Assembly (NCBI GenBank): GCA_030549495.1
Contig: JAUIRK010000121.1
Location: 806,001-870,000, forward strand
DNA from: Nectonema munidae
Lineage: Eukaryota; Nematomorpha; Nectonematoida; Nectonematidae
Length of the DNA: 64,000 bases
Direction of reading: 5' to 3'
This document shows, one piece after another, positions 1-13,900 of the stretch. A program made the position numbers and the translations under genes. The notes under the pieces are model-generated. The model saw only the letters and a program-made list of their open reading frames with translations. It ran no database searches and had not been told where the DNA came from. Position 1 is the stretch's first letter. The number at the start of each line of letters is the position of its first letter.

Positions 1-348
1 TGGTGTTATTGTTTATCTATATTCATGCTATTTTTTAATAAAATCTTTAACATGATATGTTCAATTAAACATTTAAAGAGTGATTGTTAAAAAAAAAATT
101 TTTTTTAACTTTTAATTTTTTTTATTATTTATTGGTTAATAAATGTTTTTTTTGTTAATTGTTTTTCAAGTACAAATATAGTATTTTTTGTTATGTTTAT
201 ATTAAATTTGGATATTAGCAATGAAGTGAAAGGGCAAGATATGATCATAAATAGAAGAAATTTCAAGCATATAAGTATGAGTAGTGAAACATGTCGGTAG
301 TAAAGTATGATTCAACTGTGAGTAGAGGTAGAGTGAAGGCACACTAGT

Positions 349-455
349 GCGAGATTTACGCGGTGATACCCCGTAGATTTATCAATGGTCTCAAAAACTA
401 GTATTCGCGGAGTTTTTGAGAACGTAACCCCCGCGAATAACGAGGGATGACTGTA
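349..455. repeat. Terminal repeat of a pogo/Tigger-type DNA transposon
   Basis: The segment ends in GCGAATAACGAGGGATGACT followed by GTA. Read on the other strand it begins TACAGTCATCCCTCGTTATT and goes on into CGCGGGGGTTACG, the usual look of a Tigger/pogo end (CAG...CCCTCG...CGCGGGGGTTA). Only this end is seen; its partner was not located. Confidence 0.6.
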
Positions 456-815
456 TGTATCTTGACCAAATGGAAGATCTACCATGTTCTAATTAACTAG
501 AAAGTGGTGCATTGATTTAATATTGGTTGCTTCAAAAAAGATTTTGATCGTAAAAAAGTTCCTCTTTTGGAAATTAAAAATCTTAAATTTATAGCTTATC
601 AGCTAAGATTACAATTATCATTTCACTAAGATGGGTAGGAAATCTGAAAATTTTGAATAGATCAGAGTTATCAAAACTGTCTCACATGCCAATATGTGGA
701 GATTTAGTCCCTATCAAGATAATTTTAAATCTAAATTGAATGTGTCCATCTTTTTCCTTTTGTGGGAAAGCGAGAATCTTTTAGATGAAGAAGGTGGAAA
801 ACTTTTTGTAAAAGT
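450..815 (+). repeat. Dispersed repeat A, copy 1
   Basis: About 365 bp recur in the same orientation at 12426-12820. Shared blocks include TGTATCTTGAC.AAATGGA, AAGATGGGTAGGAAATCTGA and TTGTCCATCTTTTTCCTTTT. No coding frame or inverted termini were recognised; the family is unknown. Confidence 0.6.
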
Positions 816-955
816 CTAAATTTTAAAGTGTTTCTTTATTTCATCTTCCATTCAACACGGTGTTCGTGAGATCACGGATATTATCGAAGGAACAATGGCG
901 AAAGAATAAAATTGTCAATTCACATTTGTACTGACTAATATTGTGATCTTATATA

Positions 956-1666
956 TTTTTAACCTTCTTTTCCTTTAATAGATTCTTTCTCCTTTTTCTA
1001 TATTACATTTTTACTTTGTAATTTTAATAGTAGGGATCTTTAAGAGATTTAAATATTATCTATCAATTTAATATTTACATAAGTCTATTAAAATTTTTTT
1101 TTGTAAAAATACTTATAAGTTGATATAACTTAATAAAATTTTTAATTCTTCGCACCTAAAAGTTCACACTCTAACTAACACCCTCACATTTATGGTCTAA
1201 CCGGTGCGCAGTTGTAAAATGCTATCGCGAAATATGTCAACACCTCGGCTCGCCCTTAAAGCACAAACAAAATGAAACTGCCTCATTTATCTCTTAGTCC
1301 CAATTGAAAGCGTACTTATAGAGTCAGCAGTTCCATAGGATGAGTCGTATTACACTTCTGCGAAAGTGCAAAGAAACTTGAAGACGTATCTTATGTGAGT
1401 ACTTTTGAAGGGAAGTGTTGGCTTTTTAAATTTTTGCAATGACAGATTACGCTTTAAATCATTTTTTGTACGCCAACGACTATAACTCAATACTTTTTAA
1501 GTGAAACAATTTTAAACAATAAGATATAATTTGTAAGAAAATGCTTAGATACATAAAATTAGACAAGAGTAGGAGTATGCCTCTAAAAAAGTTGGTAATT
1601 TCAGGTCAGAAAGACAGGATTTGGCTAGGTCAATATTAGACGCTGACTCAAACCAATGAAGAAATA
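956..1666. other. No gene recognised; slightly GC-richer island
   Basis: AT-rich except for a stretch of about 220 bp (roughly 1180-1400) with clearly more G and C. That stretch was read in all frames as a candidate next MTMR exon and did not match. Its nature is open. Confidence 0.3.
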
Positions 1667-1729
1667 CTAATCAGCCACCAACACCAACGCAGACAATACA
1701 AAAATAAAGAACACAAGCAAAAAAGTTAC

Positions 1730-1946
1730 CTTTGACTGATCTTCATTTAGGCATAAGGAGCGTAACTTCGCAAAAGATTTACACATTTCTTCGAGTGACG
1801 GGCAGACCCTATCTAAGTGTACAATGAATGGAAATTTTTTAGAAGGATGTGAATGCTGTATTGCGTCCAGAAAGGAGTTTAAGTTTGCTTTGTGCATTTC
1901 ACTTTCTGATACGATATTTGCACTTCGTACCAATGAAGCACCGTGT
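1730..1946 (-). CDS. MTMR10/12-like exon 4
   Basis: This 217-nt exon has the acceptor ATTGCAG at 1947 and donor AAAG|GTAACT at 1729, ending in phase 0. It encodes HGASLVRSANI, then DRVCPSLEEMCKSFAKLRSL and CLNEDQSK. This corresponds to NGSALVRMALI and DLDKTLPNIQEVQAAFVKL in MTMR10. The next exon would carry the pseudo-active-site half of the phosphatase domain. It was not found between 1 and 1729 and is presumed to lie outside the window. Confidence 0.87.
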
Positions 1947-4900
1947 CTGCAATTTAAAAGAACATACTAATAAAATTTAATGAATGGACGGATAAACTAA
2001 CATATTTTAGTAATTAAAATTTTGAGCGATTTTGAAATTTTTTAATAGCCTAATCTTTTAGAATAAAATTTATGCAATTAATATAAAGAAGTTTTCAATT
2101 CCAAGAGATATTTACACTTTTTAAACTTCATAATAAAAAAACTTTTTTATTAATAATTTTAACTTTGTTTAAAGTTTGATACTTTCAATATAAGTTAAAA
2201 TCTTCCTTTGCGTTCTCCGAATTATGGACGCGTATTTTTTTACTTTATCTATTGCCTCAAGTGCTTCCTTTATTTATAGAAACCTTCAAACTCCTTTGTT
2301 TCTTCTAGAGGAGCGATCACCAATGCTATTATTTCTTTATCGGAAATTTCTTCATTGGAGCAGCTTGTTTCCCAATCAATATTTATACAAGTATTCACAT
2401 CATCCAAATCTTCGTTCAAATAATTTAATTTTTTTCTTCCAAATTTCGTCAAGTTCAAGGTCTTCATTAGATTGGTTTTTACATTCAAAATCAGTTGGTT
2501 CAGCATCAGAGCTTGATGAAAAAGTAACACTATTCGAAGCAGTTTGGTATTATTTATTCAGTAATCTGACGTAGTCCGATTTAAATTTGAATTCGTTTCT
2601 GCAGCATTTAGTGTATGCAATGCGAGTTTTTTTCGATAATGGATTTTGAAATTTTTATTGTACCCACATCAAGTGGTTCTAGACTGTCGGTTGTTCCTTT
2701 TTGTAAAAACTTTAAACTTTAATTATCCAAAATAACGCACATTTTTCTATTTTTATAAGACAATTTCCTATTCCTCTTTTAAAATAATCTTCAAAAATTG
2801 TTGAAGTCATCCAAGCTCTTTTTTTGCAACATAATCGGTAGGCAAGTGTTAAATGCCAATGAAAGCTCTTACTTTTTTGAAAACCCACTGTAAGTAAAGG
2901 TAACTTTTCACTGCCATCCACATTACAACAAAGAACTAGTGATAATCTAGATTTCGATTGTTTTCCTCCATGACAAACAGTTTTTTGAATCCCAATGATT
3001 TTTCAGAAAGTAAGCTGAAAAAGAGAGCCATTTCAATAGAAATTAAAAAAATTTCTTGCTTAAAAGAACATATTTCAACTCATTTTCAACTCTCTCTATT
3101 ATCAAACTCATTCAACTCTCTATTTTCAATGCTTGATTTAGAATTCCAACCGCACAAAACTTTATATTTTTTAATGCTATAACGTCGCTTGAATCTATCA
3201 ACCCTGGGAAATTGAATCTGCATTATCATAACCCAAATCTTTTGAAAATTTTCCCGCTTTTTCCAATTGCATTTGGCCATGAACTCTTAAATCAGGTGTG
3301 CTATGATAACATTTGAACAAGGTTATAGCTTTAACAAAATTTTTAAGACAACTTTAATTCGTTTGCTTAAGGTTGATTCAAAATTGTTCTCACAAATTTA
3401 AACATTTTTCTTTGGACTAATATCAGATAGAGTCTGCTTTGAAAAACTATACTTTACACAAAATACCTTTCGTTTTAATAAACTTAAAAGTTTCATGTTT
3501 TTCTTTATAACTTTTTGTAGTTTTTTAGCTTGGGAGAAGACATTTTGAAAATAGTAAAATAGAAAATGTTAAAAAAAATATTTTTTATTATCAAAAAACA
3601 AAAAAAATACAAATTATAACTTCAATTTTATTTTTGTCTACTGTTTTTAGTTCAAAAGCATATTTAGTAACATTTAGGAATAAATCATTCGTAACAACCA
3701 ATTTTTAAATTATATTTTAATTAATAAAAAAATATTTTTTCTTGCCATGGATGCAGAAATTTTTTATTTTTGTTTATTAGTTAAAAAGTCTACCTAAAAT
3801 TTTATAAATTATTTTATTTATATATCATTGAAAAGTACAACAGTATTCAATTGATAGCATAAACCTAACTGCAACATAAACGGGAAACCCACAACAAAAA
3901 CAAATCACCTGGTTGCCGAAAACATTGGCATATTGTATAGATGAGAGTAAAAAATGTATCTACTTGCTCGACCAACACCATATAGGAACTCTACATGCCT
4001 GAAAAGATGCAGAAAGAAGATTGAGGTGCGTATCCAACAAGCTAGAAGGCACAATAAACGCTCTGGGAAGAACCTTTGAAAAGTGATAGCGTTCATTAAC
4101 GTATGTCACGCGCCACCCAGGAGAATCTGCAACAAAGAGAAAATTATAATGAGGTGGATTTAAATATTTGCTTTTAAAATTTAGTTTTCTTTTGTTTACT
4201 TCATTGTTCTATACCATTTTTCATTCAAAATGAAAATAGAAACATTTAAAATAAGAATAGCAACCTTCACTATATGAATATAGTAACATTCAAATTAGAA
4301 ATTATATAAGTATTTGACAATAATAAAAGAGTATGCTTATATATTTTTAAAAAATTCTATTTGATTTTTCTAATTTACTAGGTTATTAACTCCTTTAATT
4401 TTTGATTTGTGCTTCTAAACAATGCCGACAATATGAAAAAAGAAGCAGAAGGATGATCAGATATCGAATTCTGAATCTTCTTGAGAAGAACAGCTAATAA
4501 TTTGAATCTCCCCAGCTCGAAGGAGTCTGAAAGAAGCAAAAAAGTATTAGGCAACGAGGCTGTGCCTGTTTTAAAATGACATATTAACAAAGTGAGTACT
4601 AACTATATGACGAAGTTGATTAAAAGAAACTCACAGATTGAACTCAGAGAAACGGAGCTTGGTTTTGGTGTGACTAAAGTTGACTAGTGAATTTATTTGC
4701 ATTGAAGATACTAGATACAAAGCGAAGAGAACAAAATGGCAAATATATTGAAACTTTATTTTTATCGGAAAATATCCAAATCGCAGTTATCTATGAATGC
4801 AATGTAGAGAATCAAATGTATCGATCTCAGGCTCGTTCGATTAAAGAAGTGTTTCTTAAATAAGGGTCGTAACCCTAAATTTAGTCCAAAATAAAATTGC

Positions 4901-7900
4901 GTATTGCCAGATAAATATGTTATTAGAATTATTTCATCTCATCACTTCTTATCAACCCTTTCACAAGAGCCAAGATTTGTGAATGTTAATCCAAAAATTA
5001 TATCTCTTCGATTCTTTTTGTTTTTGAATTTCTCTAATGAATACTTTGAATTAGTCTAAATTAGAATTCTTAAACACAGTTCCATACACATGAATACATT
5101 AAAGTTAAAACTGATGAATCAATTTTAATTTGAAAAACCATTGAGTGCACATAATTTTGACTGTGGCGCAAGAAGATATCTGAAATCTACTGAACAAAAA
5201 TTAGGGTTGCAAAAAATATTTGCTGAGAAAAACTGGATTAAAGGAGCACGTTGGGTGGCTGTGATTTGGGTTAAGAGAATCGAGCACGTACTGAATTGGA
5301 TTAATTAGTGCTATCAGTTCTAACACTACGAAAATAGAAGCAGATGGGATTCAAATCAAAAATGTTACAACAGATACAAAAGGCATCCAAGAAATCAAAC
5401 ATTCAAAATGTTTTAAAGTAAAATTCTACTAATACTTCTATAGAAGAACAAAGATTAGGTATAGTGGAACTCTTATAAGAGAATCAATAAGCTGGTTACT
5501 CAGGCAAACATTAACCTTTTAGTTGAGATTTATATACCATTGCTCACGAAATAGTTATAAAAATAAATTAAGATAAACTAATTTTAACAGTTTACAAAAG
5601 CATATCATAAACGTAAACATTGTTTCAATTATTTTGAACGTAAGGTTCTGACTTTGAGGATCGATATTCTCATTTTGAATGTTGCTATTCTTATTATCAA
5701 AAAATAGGATAGCCTTTTAAATCACAAAACTCGGATTGAACATTTATAAAGTCATTAAGAAATTAAACTATGAAATGAAAAATAACTCAAGAAAAAAATA
5801 TATACGTAGTAAGTGTAATATTTTATTTCACTGTATAAGAAAATATACAAAAATATTTATTTGTGTATATGTGTATATATGTAAAGGTGGCACATTTGTC
5901 AAGAAAACATAGTACCAATAACATGCTAATTACTATGAGATCTTTTTCGTTATAGAAATTGTAATATTTTTCTTATGGAAAATAAAGGAATAAATGTATA
6001 GAAAAACCAGAAAAAGGTCAGCCACAATTGTCTCTAACATGTTGTAGTAGAACTACAGCCAGACTTCGTTTATCTGACACTGTAGGTTTCACAGGCATTT
6101 TTTCTCGGAGTGTGAATTTGAGAGATTAACAAATCATCAATTCAGCATCTTATGTAGAGTTTTAAATTTACGAGAAATTAATTCTTTAGGATGAAATATT
6201 TTTAGTAATCAAATATAGTAAATGGGGGATTTTATAGTAATACATTGTAAAAGATATATAATATATGTAAATTCGCAATTAGTATGCCATAATAAAAAAA
6301 GTTATGGATTCTATTGCGAGTTTGCTAATGATGTCTGCAGTAAATTTGTGAGCAAGGCTAGGCTATTGTAGTGAGGAGCATTGGACTGAGTTTTGCTGTA
6401 ATGAAGTGCAGGGCGGTGGAAATTTCTTATAGCTGTCTCGGCTGTTGTTGAATAAGTGTGAGACACGGTTTCATCTTTACTATCGGGGTGTCAAATTTTG
6501 TTATAGATTGTGAACTCACGGAGGGGTTTCTTATTGTCAGCTTTTTTCCCTCTTGATAGCAGCGTTGATATTACTGTTCAATTACTTCATGTTGTTTCAA
6601 AGACCTTGGAACACCAAATACTGGACCAGATCAACCTTAAATTTTGTTCTCTAAAGATTTAATAAAGAGATCATTTTTTGAGTCACGGTATAAAACCTTA
6701 ACTTGGTTAGAGTATGTTATATCAAGCATTAAGGCTTTTTGTTACGCATGAAGTTGTTTCAGTGCTAGAGCATACAATTCTGAAAAGGCATTTGTGACTA
6801 TCAGTTTTAATAACTAGCGAAAAGTAATAAGAAGGGTTTATTACAAGCGGTGAGATTAATTTAATTTTAGATCATGGTTGTCGGTCTATTTACTTCAAAA
6901 ACGGTAATTTGGAAATGTATGTCATATTTTTAATGTGAAATGCGCTATCCTTGCCATAATGTAACTGCTGAATCATCGATCTGTGCTAAATGAAATAAAT
7001 TTATCAAGCTCATGCTAGATATAAATCTGCTTTTAGAGAAATGTAATTTATGAAAAGCTATAAATCTCCAAATTATATTTGTCTTCGCGATCATGTAAAG
7101 AATTTGTTCTAGTCCAAAACCTCATTCAGTGATTAGAGACGAAATAGAAGAATCGAGAATGTACTCAATCCTGATAGATAAGTGTAAAAAGAATATGAAG
7201 CATTATCAATTTGTTTTCGCTGTGACTCTATCATATATGAGGGTTTTTTTTCTTTTGTTGACCCAGAAATTAATGATATGAGTAGTGATGCGATCCCAAT
7301 TACAAGAAAGGTAATAAAACTTGACAAAATCTGTACAGTTATCGGCAGTTATGGTTGGATTGGAGGCTGACAGTGCAAGTTTAATGTAGACGCTGTTATC
7401 CTCTTTTTATAGGATAAAATAGGTTACAGTCAGTTCCAAATTCGCAACTACAGTAAAGAAGTTTAAAAGAAGATTACCTGAAAAAATTTTGACACGCTTT
7501 AACTCTGTATTCCAGTCATAGGGTTGATCGAAGGAAGCCAAAAACGTTTTCGAAACTTTTTCGTTTTTGCTGGCAAAGTCAAAAGCAAACAATAAACTTT
7601 GTCGAAGTGGACGCATATGATGAGCTAGGGATTGTAAAAAGAGTTTGACTTCGTTCGGTGATGATGAACGAAAACTGAGGGTAAGGATGCGAAAATTTTT
7701 GCATACCAATTTGATGCACTTAAAAGTGTATTGAGGAGAAGTTGAGTCAAGTAAAGTGCTTAAGCTTAGGTACACCTTTTTTGTTCTGGAAAGAGAATAC
7801 ACGCTATCGATATTGGAGAGAGTGACGTCGGTTGACTTCAAAATTTTGTTGTTTAATTGGTAGCAGAAGGCGGGTAAGATGTGATTTTGACGATTCGTGT

Positions 7901-10900
7901 ATAATTTTCTAAAGACAATAAAAGATAAACGCATAATGCAATTAGAAGATTAATGAAGTAAGTGACCAGAGAAATTAGCGGTTCTCATTTTGTAAAAAAG
8001 GCTTAGAACGCTAAATTTTTTCAGGTTCATCAGTGATACAGGAACATTCAGAAAGAAATCACTATTTATAAAAAGCAAATAGTAAAAATATTGCATCGAT
8101 GTGTTCAAGCAAGTTTGGTAAAAGATAATGAAAATATTGTTCACGTTTTAAGTCACAATGTTAGACGTTTGTTTAAAGATAGAAGGTTGGAAGGGAACGG
8201 GAGCAATTTTCTAGGGATAATTAGCCACAGTTTTAATGACACGATAAAAGCGGTATGCGCCATTTTATCCTCAATTCTATGACTCGCATGAATTTAATGT
8301 AAGACTAAATGTCTTACATTTATTCGTCCAAATGTAAGACTAAATAAAGCACTAGAATGAATGCGAGTAAGAAAATTTGATTGACGTTTTCACACAATTG
8401 ATGAGATCCAAAGAGGTCCAAACCGGTCTTGGATTGGCTTGCCTTGTGTCATATCAAATTTGCTTACTCGCATTCACCCTAGTTTTAACAGGATTTAGGG
8501 GCGCACATCCTTGAAATTATTAGAGGGGCAAACTTTCAAGCGTCTTCCAAAAAGGACCACAAATTTTTCTGAATTCCAAAAATAAAATTTTAAAAAACAC
8601 ATCCAAATTACATAACTTTTCTGAGGTAATTTCTATCAAAAATGTAAAACAGAACTAAAGTTAGAAAACTTTGTATTCGAGTTTTTTCATTCTTTTTAGT
8701 GTATAAGAAGAATGAGTGTAAGTTAGTTAGACTCTAAAAAAAGGTATAAAATAAGGATAAATTATGCAAACAAAAATCAAACAATAAATTAAGATTGCAT
8801 TATTTCATTTTTCTCAGCATCATTCAAAAAAATAGTTTAAAAGTTAAATTGGTGCAAGCAAACACAAAGTAGTCAAACTATAATTTTGCCCGAGTCAGCT
8901 TCCAAAAACAAAGAATTTCCAAATACAAAGTTAAAAAATATTAAAATAAAATAATAACTTTTTATGAAGCAAAATAAAATAGTTAAATCCTAGAAACAAA
9001 AAATAGTCAAACGATAAATTAAGATGATACTCTTACTTGGACGTTCTGATACAAAATCTACAAAAAGTAAAATAACTTTTAACATTATGCAATGATTTGC
9101 CTTTTATAATAACTTTAAAGGAAAAAAAGTCTATCTGAAAAAGTTATAGAGCTTCAACAAAAACTAAAAAAATTTTAAAGTATAACTTAAGTTTTTTGAA
9201 AACTAATTTGACGTATCCCCTACAGCATACTCTATGGGTGGCATGGCAGGTTGGTTGAGATGATGGACTCAGCACGGAAGCCTCTGGGTTCGATTCCTCA
9301 TCGATACCAATTTGTTCATAGTTTGACATAAGCACTCAATGAAAACACACCCACGGTACCTTTACCTTATTTTACTCAAAATTGAAAAATTTGCTACATA
9401 ATTAACATAATAGAGAAAGGAGCCAAAACAAACTAATAAAGCAATTTTTACTAAAATGAAAATTTCTGTTCTCAGAATAATTTCAAAATAATAGAAGGCA
9501 TAAAAAATGAGATAGTTTATCGGCACTTTATTTGATATATTCAAGTTTTTATAAGCAGCAAAAGCCAACGTTGAAGTAGCTAACCTTTATATGGTGATTT
9601 GGTAACACTTGTATTTTTTACATTTTGTAAGGAATCATGGTATACAAAAACGGTAGTTTAATCACTTTTCATAAAATTATTTAAATCTAAGAACATCAAA
9701 TCCTAAAAAACCATTTAAACTAACAGAAATCATAAAAATCATAGTATACGAGAACAAGAAAATCACTGGGTTTTTTTTTTGACTATTTCTCTGTCTACAA
9801 GTAAAATGATAACAGCTGTCATAAATAGATCAAGTACATTTTTAACAACAGAAATATTTTTTTCGATATTATATTTTTATTATAATAATCAACAAATTTT
9901 CCTAAAAAAATTATTTAATTAATTATGTACAGTATTACTTACAAAATTTAACAATCGAACATTATAAAAAAAATTGAGTATTTTTGCTTTTAAACTAAAT
10001 AGCTAGTCAAAATATTCATTCCCAAAAATTTTTTTCAAACATAAATTAAACAGAATAATTTTAATCAAAACATAACATAATATTTTTACATTTATGATTT
10101 TTTTTAGTTTTTAGATTTGAAATCAAGTTTAGCTGTTACAAAAAAATTCAGACCAAAAATTTAACTTTTCAAAAAAAAAACTTTCGAGAAATTTACTAAG
10201 AATAGAAAACTTTAAAATTTTTACAACACTACCTAAAATAATGATGTCCTTGGATACTATTATACATTACTTGATAAACAAAAACAAACAAAAAAGAATA
10301 GAAATTGTATTTCAAGAATTATTTAATTTATGGACAAAAATGAGTTTTCCTACACTTAGAAAGTAAGCAATTATTGCATGAATAAGTAATTTAATACTTA
10401 AACATGGAAAAAACCAAAAGTTTCGTAAGAATTTGAAAAAAAAGTTAAATATCATTTTTAACATCACATTACAAAGAAAGAAGGTTATGTAATGAAGATA
10501 AATTATTTTATCAAAAACAAATAGAGCCTGCAGGAAAAATTGGATACGCAACACGTAAGCTGGCTCAACTTTCTTCTATTCACCCACCAAAAAGAAAGAA
10601 AGAAAAAATGTTTAACGGCTTTTTCGGTAAAATTAGTTACGTATTTGTCTGTTTCTACTCAAAAAGATACAGAAATATGTGAGTCTTTTAGAAAAAGGTA
10701 TTAACTTGCCAATTCCTTGGCAGTCTGGTAGTAATAAGAATTGGAAAGTTGGAAAAGTTAAAAATAAAAGAAATTTTAAAAATGAAATGGATTTTTGTTT
10801 GCATTTTGATGTCAAAAAATTAAATGAAAGCAAAAAAAGTTTAAAGCATGGAAAGAATAGTAGTATGTCTTCAAAATTTTGACATTAAAATTAATTTAGG

Positions 10901-13900
10901 AGTTTTTACAAGTGAAAATGGTTAGGCTAAAAATATATATGAAGGAAAAAATCAATTTTTGATGAAAACAATGAGTGTTCTTCGATTTAATGATTATTTG
11001 TGATATAAAGGCTGTAAACACCAGTCAACATAAGTTATATTTAGATTACAGTAAGAAATGTTGAAGAAGGGTTTTGTTAAACCACAGTTTATCGGGTACA
11101 GCATCACTTTCTAAATAGAATATTAACCCTATTAGTGCTGCGAGGCATAAAACCCTCCCCCCTTCACTAAAAAATTAATTGTACCAAATTGGCTGAATCA
11201 TATCCCTTCAAATTTCGTGACTTTTCCTAAAATCGCTAAATGCATTTTTTTAATACCATTTTCGTGGTAGTTAAATGATCAAAATCAAAAATAAAAATTT
11301 TTCAGCAAAATTTTGTCATTATCTGTATTTAACCGTATAACTCATGGTCTTTATTATATACTAACTTGAAAATTTATAATTATATGCAGTTTTGAACGCA
11401 TACCATTTTATATATTTAATTTTTTCAATAATCATGGCTACTTTTTAGAAAATGTCAATCTTGATTGATCAGAAATATATCTAATAAAATATTCCTTCAA
11501 ATTTTACATAAAATATATTATATTTTATACCAAATCAACGATGCTAGTTTGATTTATGGACTCAATTTTTGCATTTAGGATTTGAAAATACCTATATTAT
11601 CAATCAAATTTGTGGTTTAGTTCTAAAATTTATCTCCAAAAATATTGATTCAAATTTTACATTAAATATATGTTTTTTACAAAATCAATCATGCTGGTTT
11701 TATTTCTGAACTCAGTTTTCGCATTTAGAGGTTTTAAAATATCGGTAAGTGTCTATCAAATTTGCGGTTTACTTCTAAAAACTATCTCCAAAAATTTTCT
11801 CTCAGATATTACATGAAATATATGTTTTTATACCAAATCAAACATGCTAGTTTTATTTCTGAAATCAGTTTTTGCATTTAAAGGTTTTAAAATGTCTGAA
11901 AGTGTCAATCAAATGTTCGATTTACGTCTAATGTCTATAGAAATATTTTTGAAATTTAAATAAAATAGCAGTTTTTATTCCGAATGGAAGATGCTGGTTT
12001 CATTTTTGGATTCAGGTTTAGCATTTATGGTTTTAAAATATCTTAAAGCTTAAATCAGATTTGCGGTTTACTTCTAGATACTGCCTTGAAATATATTTTC
12101 AAAAAGATAAAATATCTCCTTCAGTACTCTATTTTGGTTAATACCGTTAAAAAAATATCTGGAAGTGTAAATTGAATTAGTGATGTATGCCTGAAAATCA
12201 ATTCTGTAAAAAAATTTCAAAAAAATCGTTGTATATTAGTTATATAGTAAAAATATACTTTTTGTATATTTTGGCTTATAATACTTTTCAATCATCTTGA
12301 GTATGAAATATTTATTTAAAAAAAACAAAATGCATTATAAAATCTTTTGAAGATTAGTATGATAGAAGGAAACAACCTGAAAACTAATTGAAAATAGAAC
12401 GTGTGATCAAAAGAAATTTAAAAAAATATATGTATCTTGACTAAATGGAGGATCTATAATGTTCTAATGAACTAGGAAGTGGTGTAATGATCAAATAAAC
12501 TAATTCAATCAAATAAAAAAATTTGATTGGGTGCTTCAAAAAAGATTTTGACCGAGAAAAAGAAGTTCCTCTTTTACAAATAAAAAATCTTTAAATCTAT
12601 AGCTTATCATCTAGGATTACAATTATCATACTAAGATGGGTAGGAAATCTGAAAATTTACAATAGCTCAGAGTTATCAAAAATGGCACAGATGCCAATAT
12701 ATGTGAATTTAGTCACTACCAAGATATGTTTTAATTTAAATTGAATTTGTCCATCTTTTTCCTTTTGCGTGAAAGAAAGAATCTTATAAATGAAGGTGAA
12801 CAACTTTTTGTAATTGAACAATGAACATAACGAATGATTCATCAGAAAAAAACCTTTGAACTGAGATTGGTTGACAAATATTCAGGCCTGATAATTATCT
12901 GATAATAAAATACACGATACGGATAAAAAAAAAGCCCAAGATCATCAAGAAGATATTTTAATCAGAATGCTTTGAGAGAGGAAAAAATCTGTTCAAGATA
13001 AATCTTTAAAAAGTTTTTTCAAACACACATTGAAGAAAATAAATTTCTAATGAAAAAAGGGTTATAAAGAAAGGATCATCATAGAATAAATAGCAAAATT
13101 ACATACTGTAAGTATAAAAGATATGACATAGAGACTACGAGCCGATAACGAATTTGTAGCCCTAAAAGATGAAGGTTTTATCGAGATACATAATTTACTG
13201 ACAAATAAAATATTTTAAGTGATTAAATACCTAAAGTTGGTTTATTAAATAAATTAAGAAAATAATTACCAGAGAAATACTGCAAGTATGATTTATCTTG
13301 AAGTTTATATATTTGACATTGATTTACAGATTTAATCGATTTTTTGACAGGTTTTATTGATTTCAGAAAAAAATGAACATCACAATAAAATTTTACATAT
13401 ACTTGAAAATGGGTATATAGTATATGCGTGTAAAAAACTTTTTATAAGAATAAAAATTTTAATTTTGACATGGGCTGTCATATTTAAATTATTTTTTGTC
13501 AGGTTTGACTGATTTTCATTAAAAAAGTAATATCACCAGTAAACACAGCGTACTTGAAAATGCGTATATATGTTTAAAAAACTGATAATAAGATAGTGTA
13601 ATCTTAGTGTGCTTGTTAGATTTCTAGAGCAATATTTACTATTCTTGCTTACTTACTTTTACCTATCCATAGAAGTGTGCTAGAAGTTCTAACTACTTTC
13701 ATAGCAAATATGGTTTTCGAATCAAAAATACAGTTGTGAAACTTTTGACACACTTTTCACTGTATTAAACAAACTAAGTGTAATTCTGCTGACAAATGCA
13801 TCAAAATCATTGGAGCAAAAAGAGCCTTCTGTTATTGGCATTCAACGTTCAAATATCGTTGCTGAAAGAGCAATAAAGCTCTTAGAAGAATTGAAAAAAA

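Noticed and set aside
2224-2574. 116-residue plus-strand open frame
   Set aside because: Antisense of the decayed Tigger transposase C-terminal region.
4378-4590. Minus-strand frame between MTMR exons 2 and 3, considered as an extra exon
   Set aside because: Exons 2 and 3 already join in phase with no missing residues compared with MTMR10, and the frame has no similarity to the family.
8091-8282. 63-residue plus-strand frame as a small gene
   Set aside because: No motif, alternative start, lies next to hairpin repeats; indistinguishable from chance.
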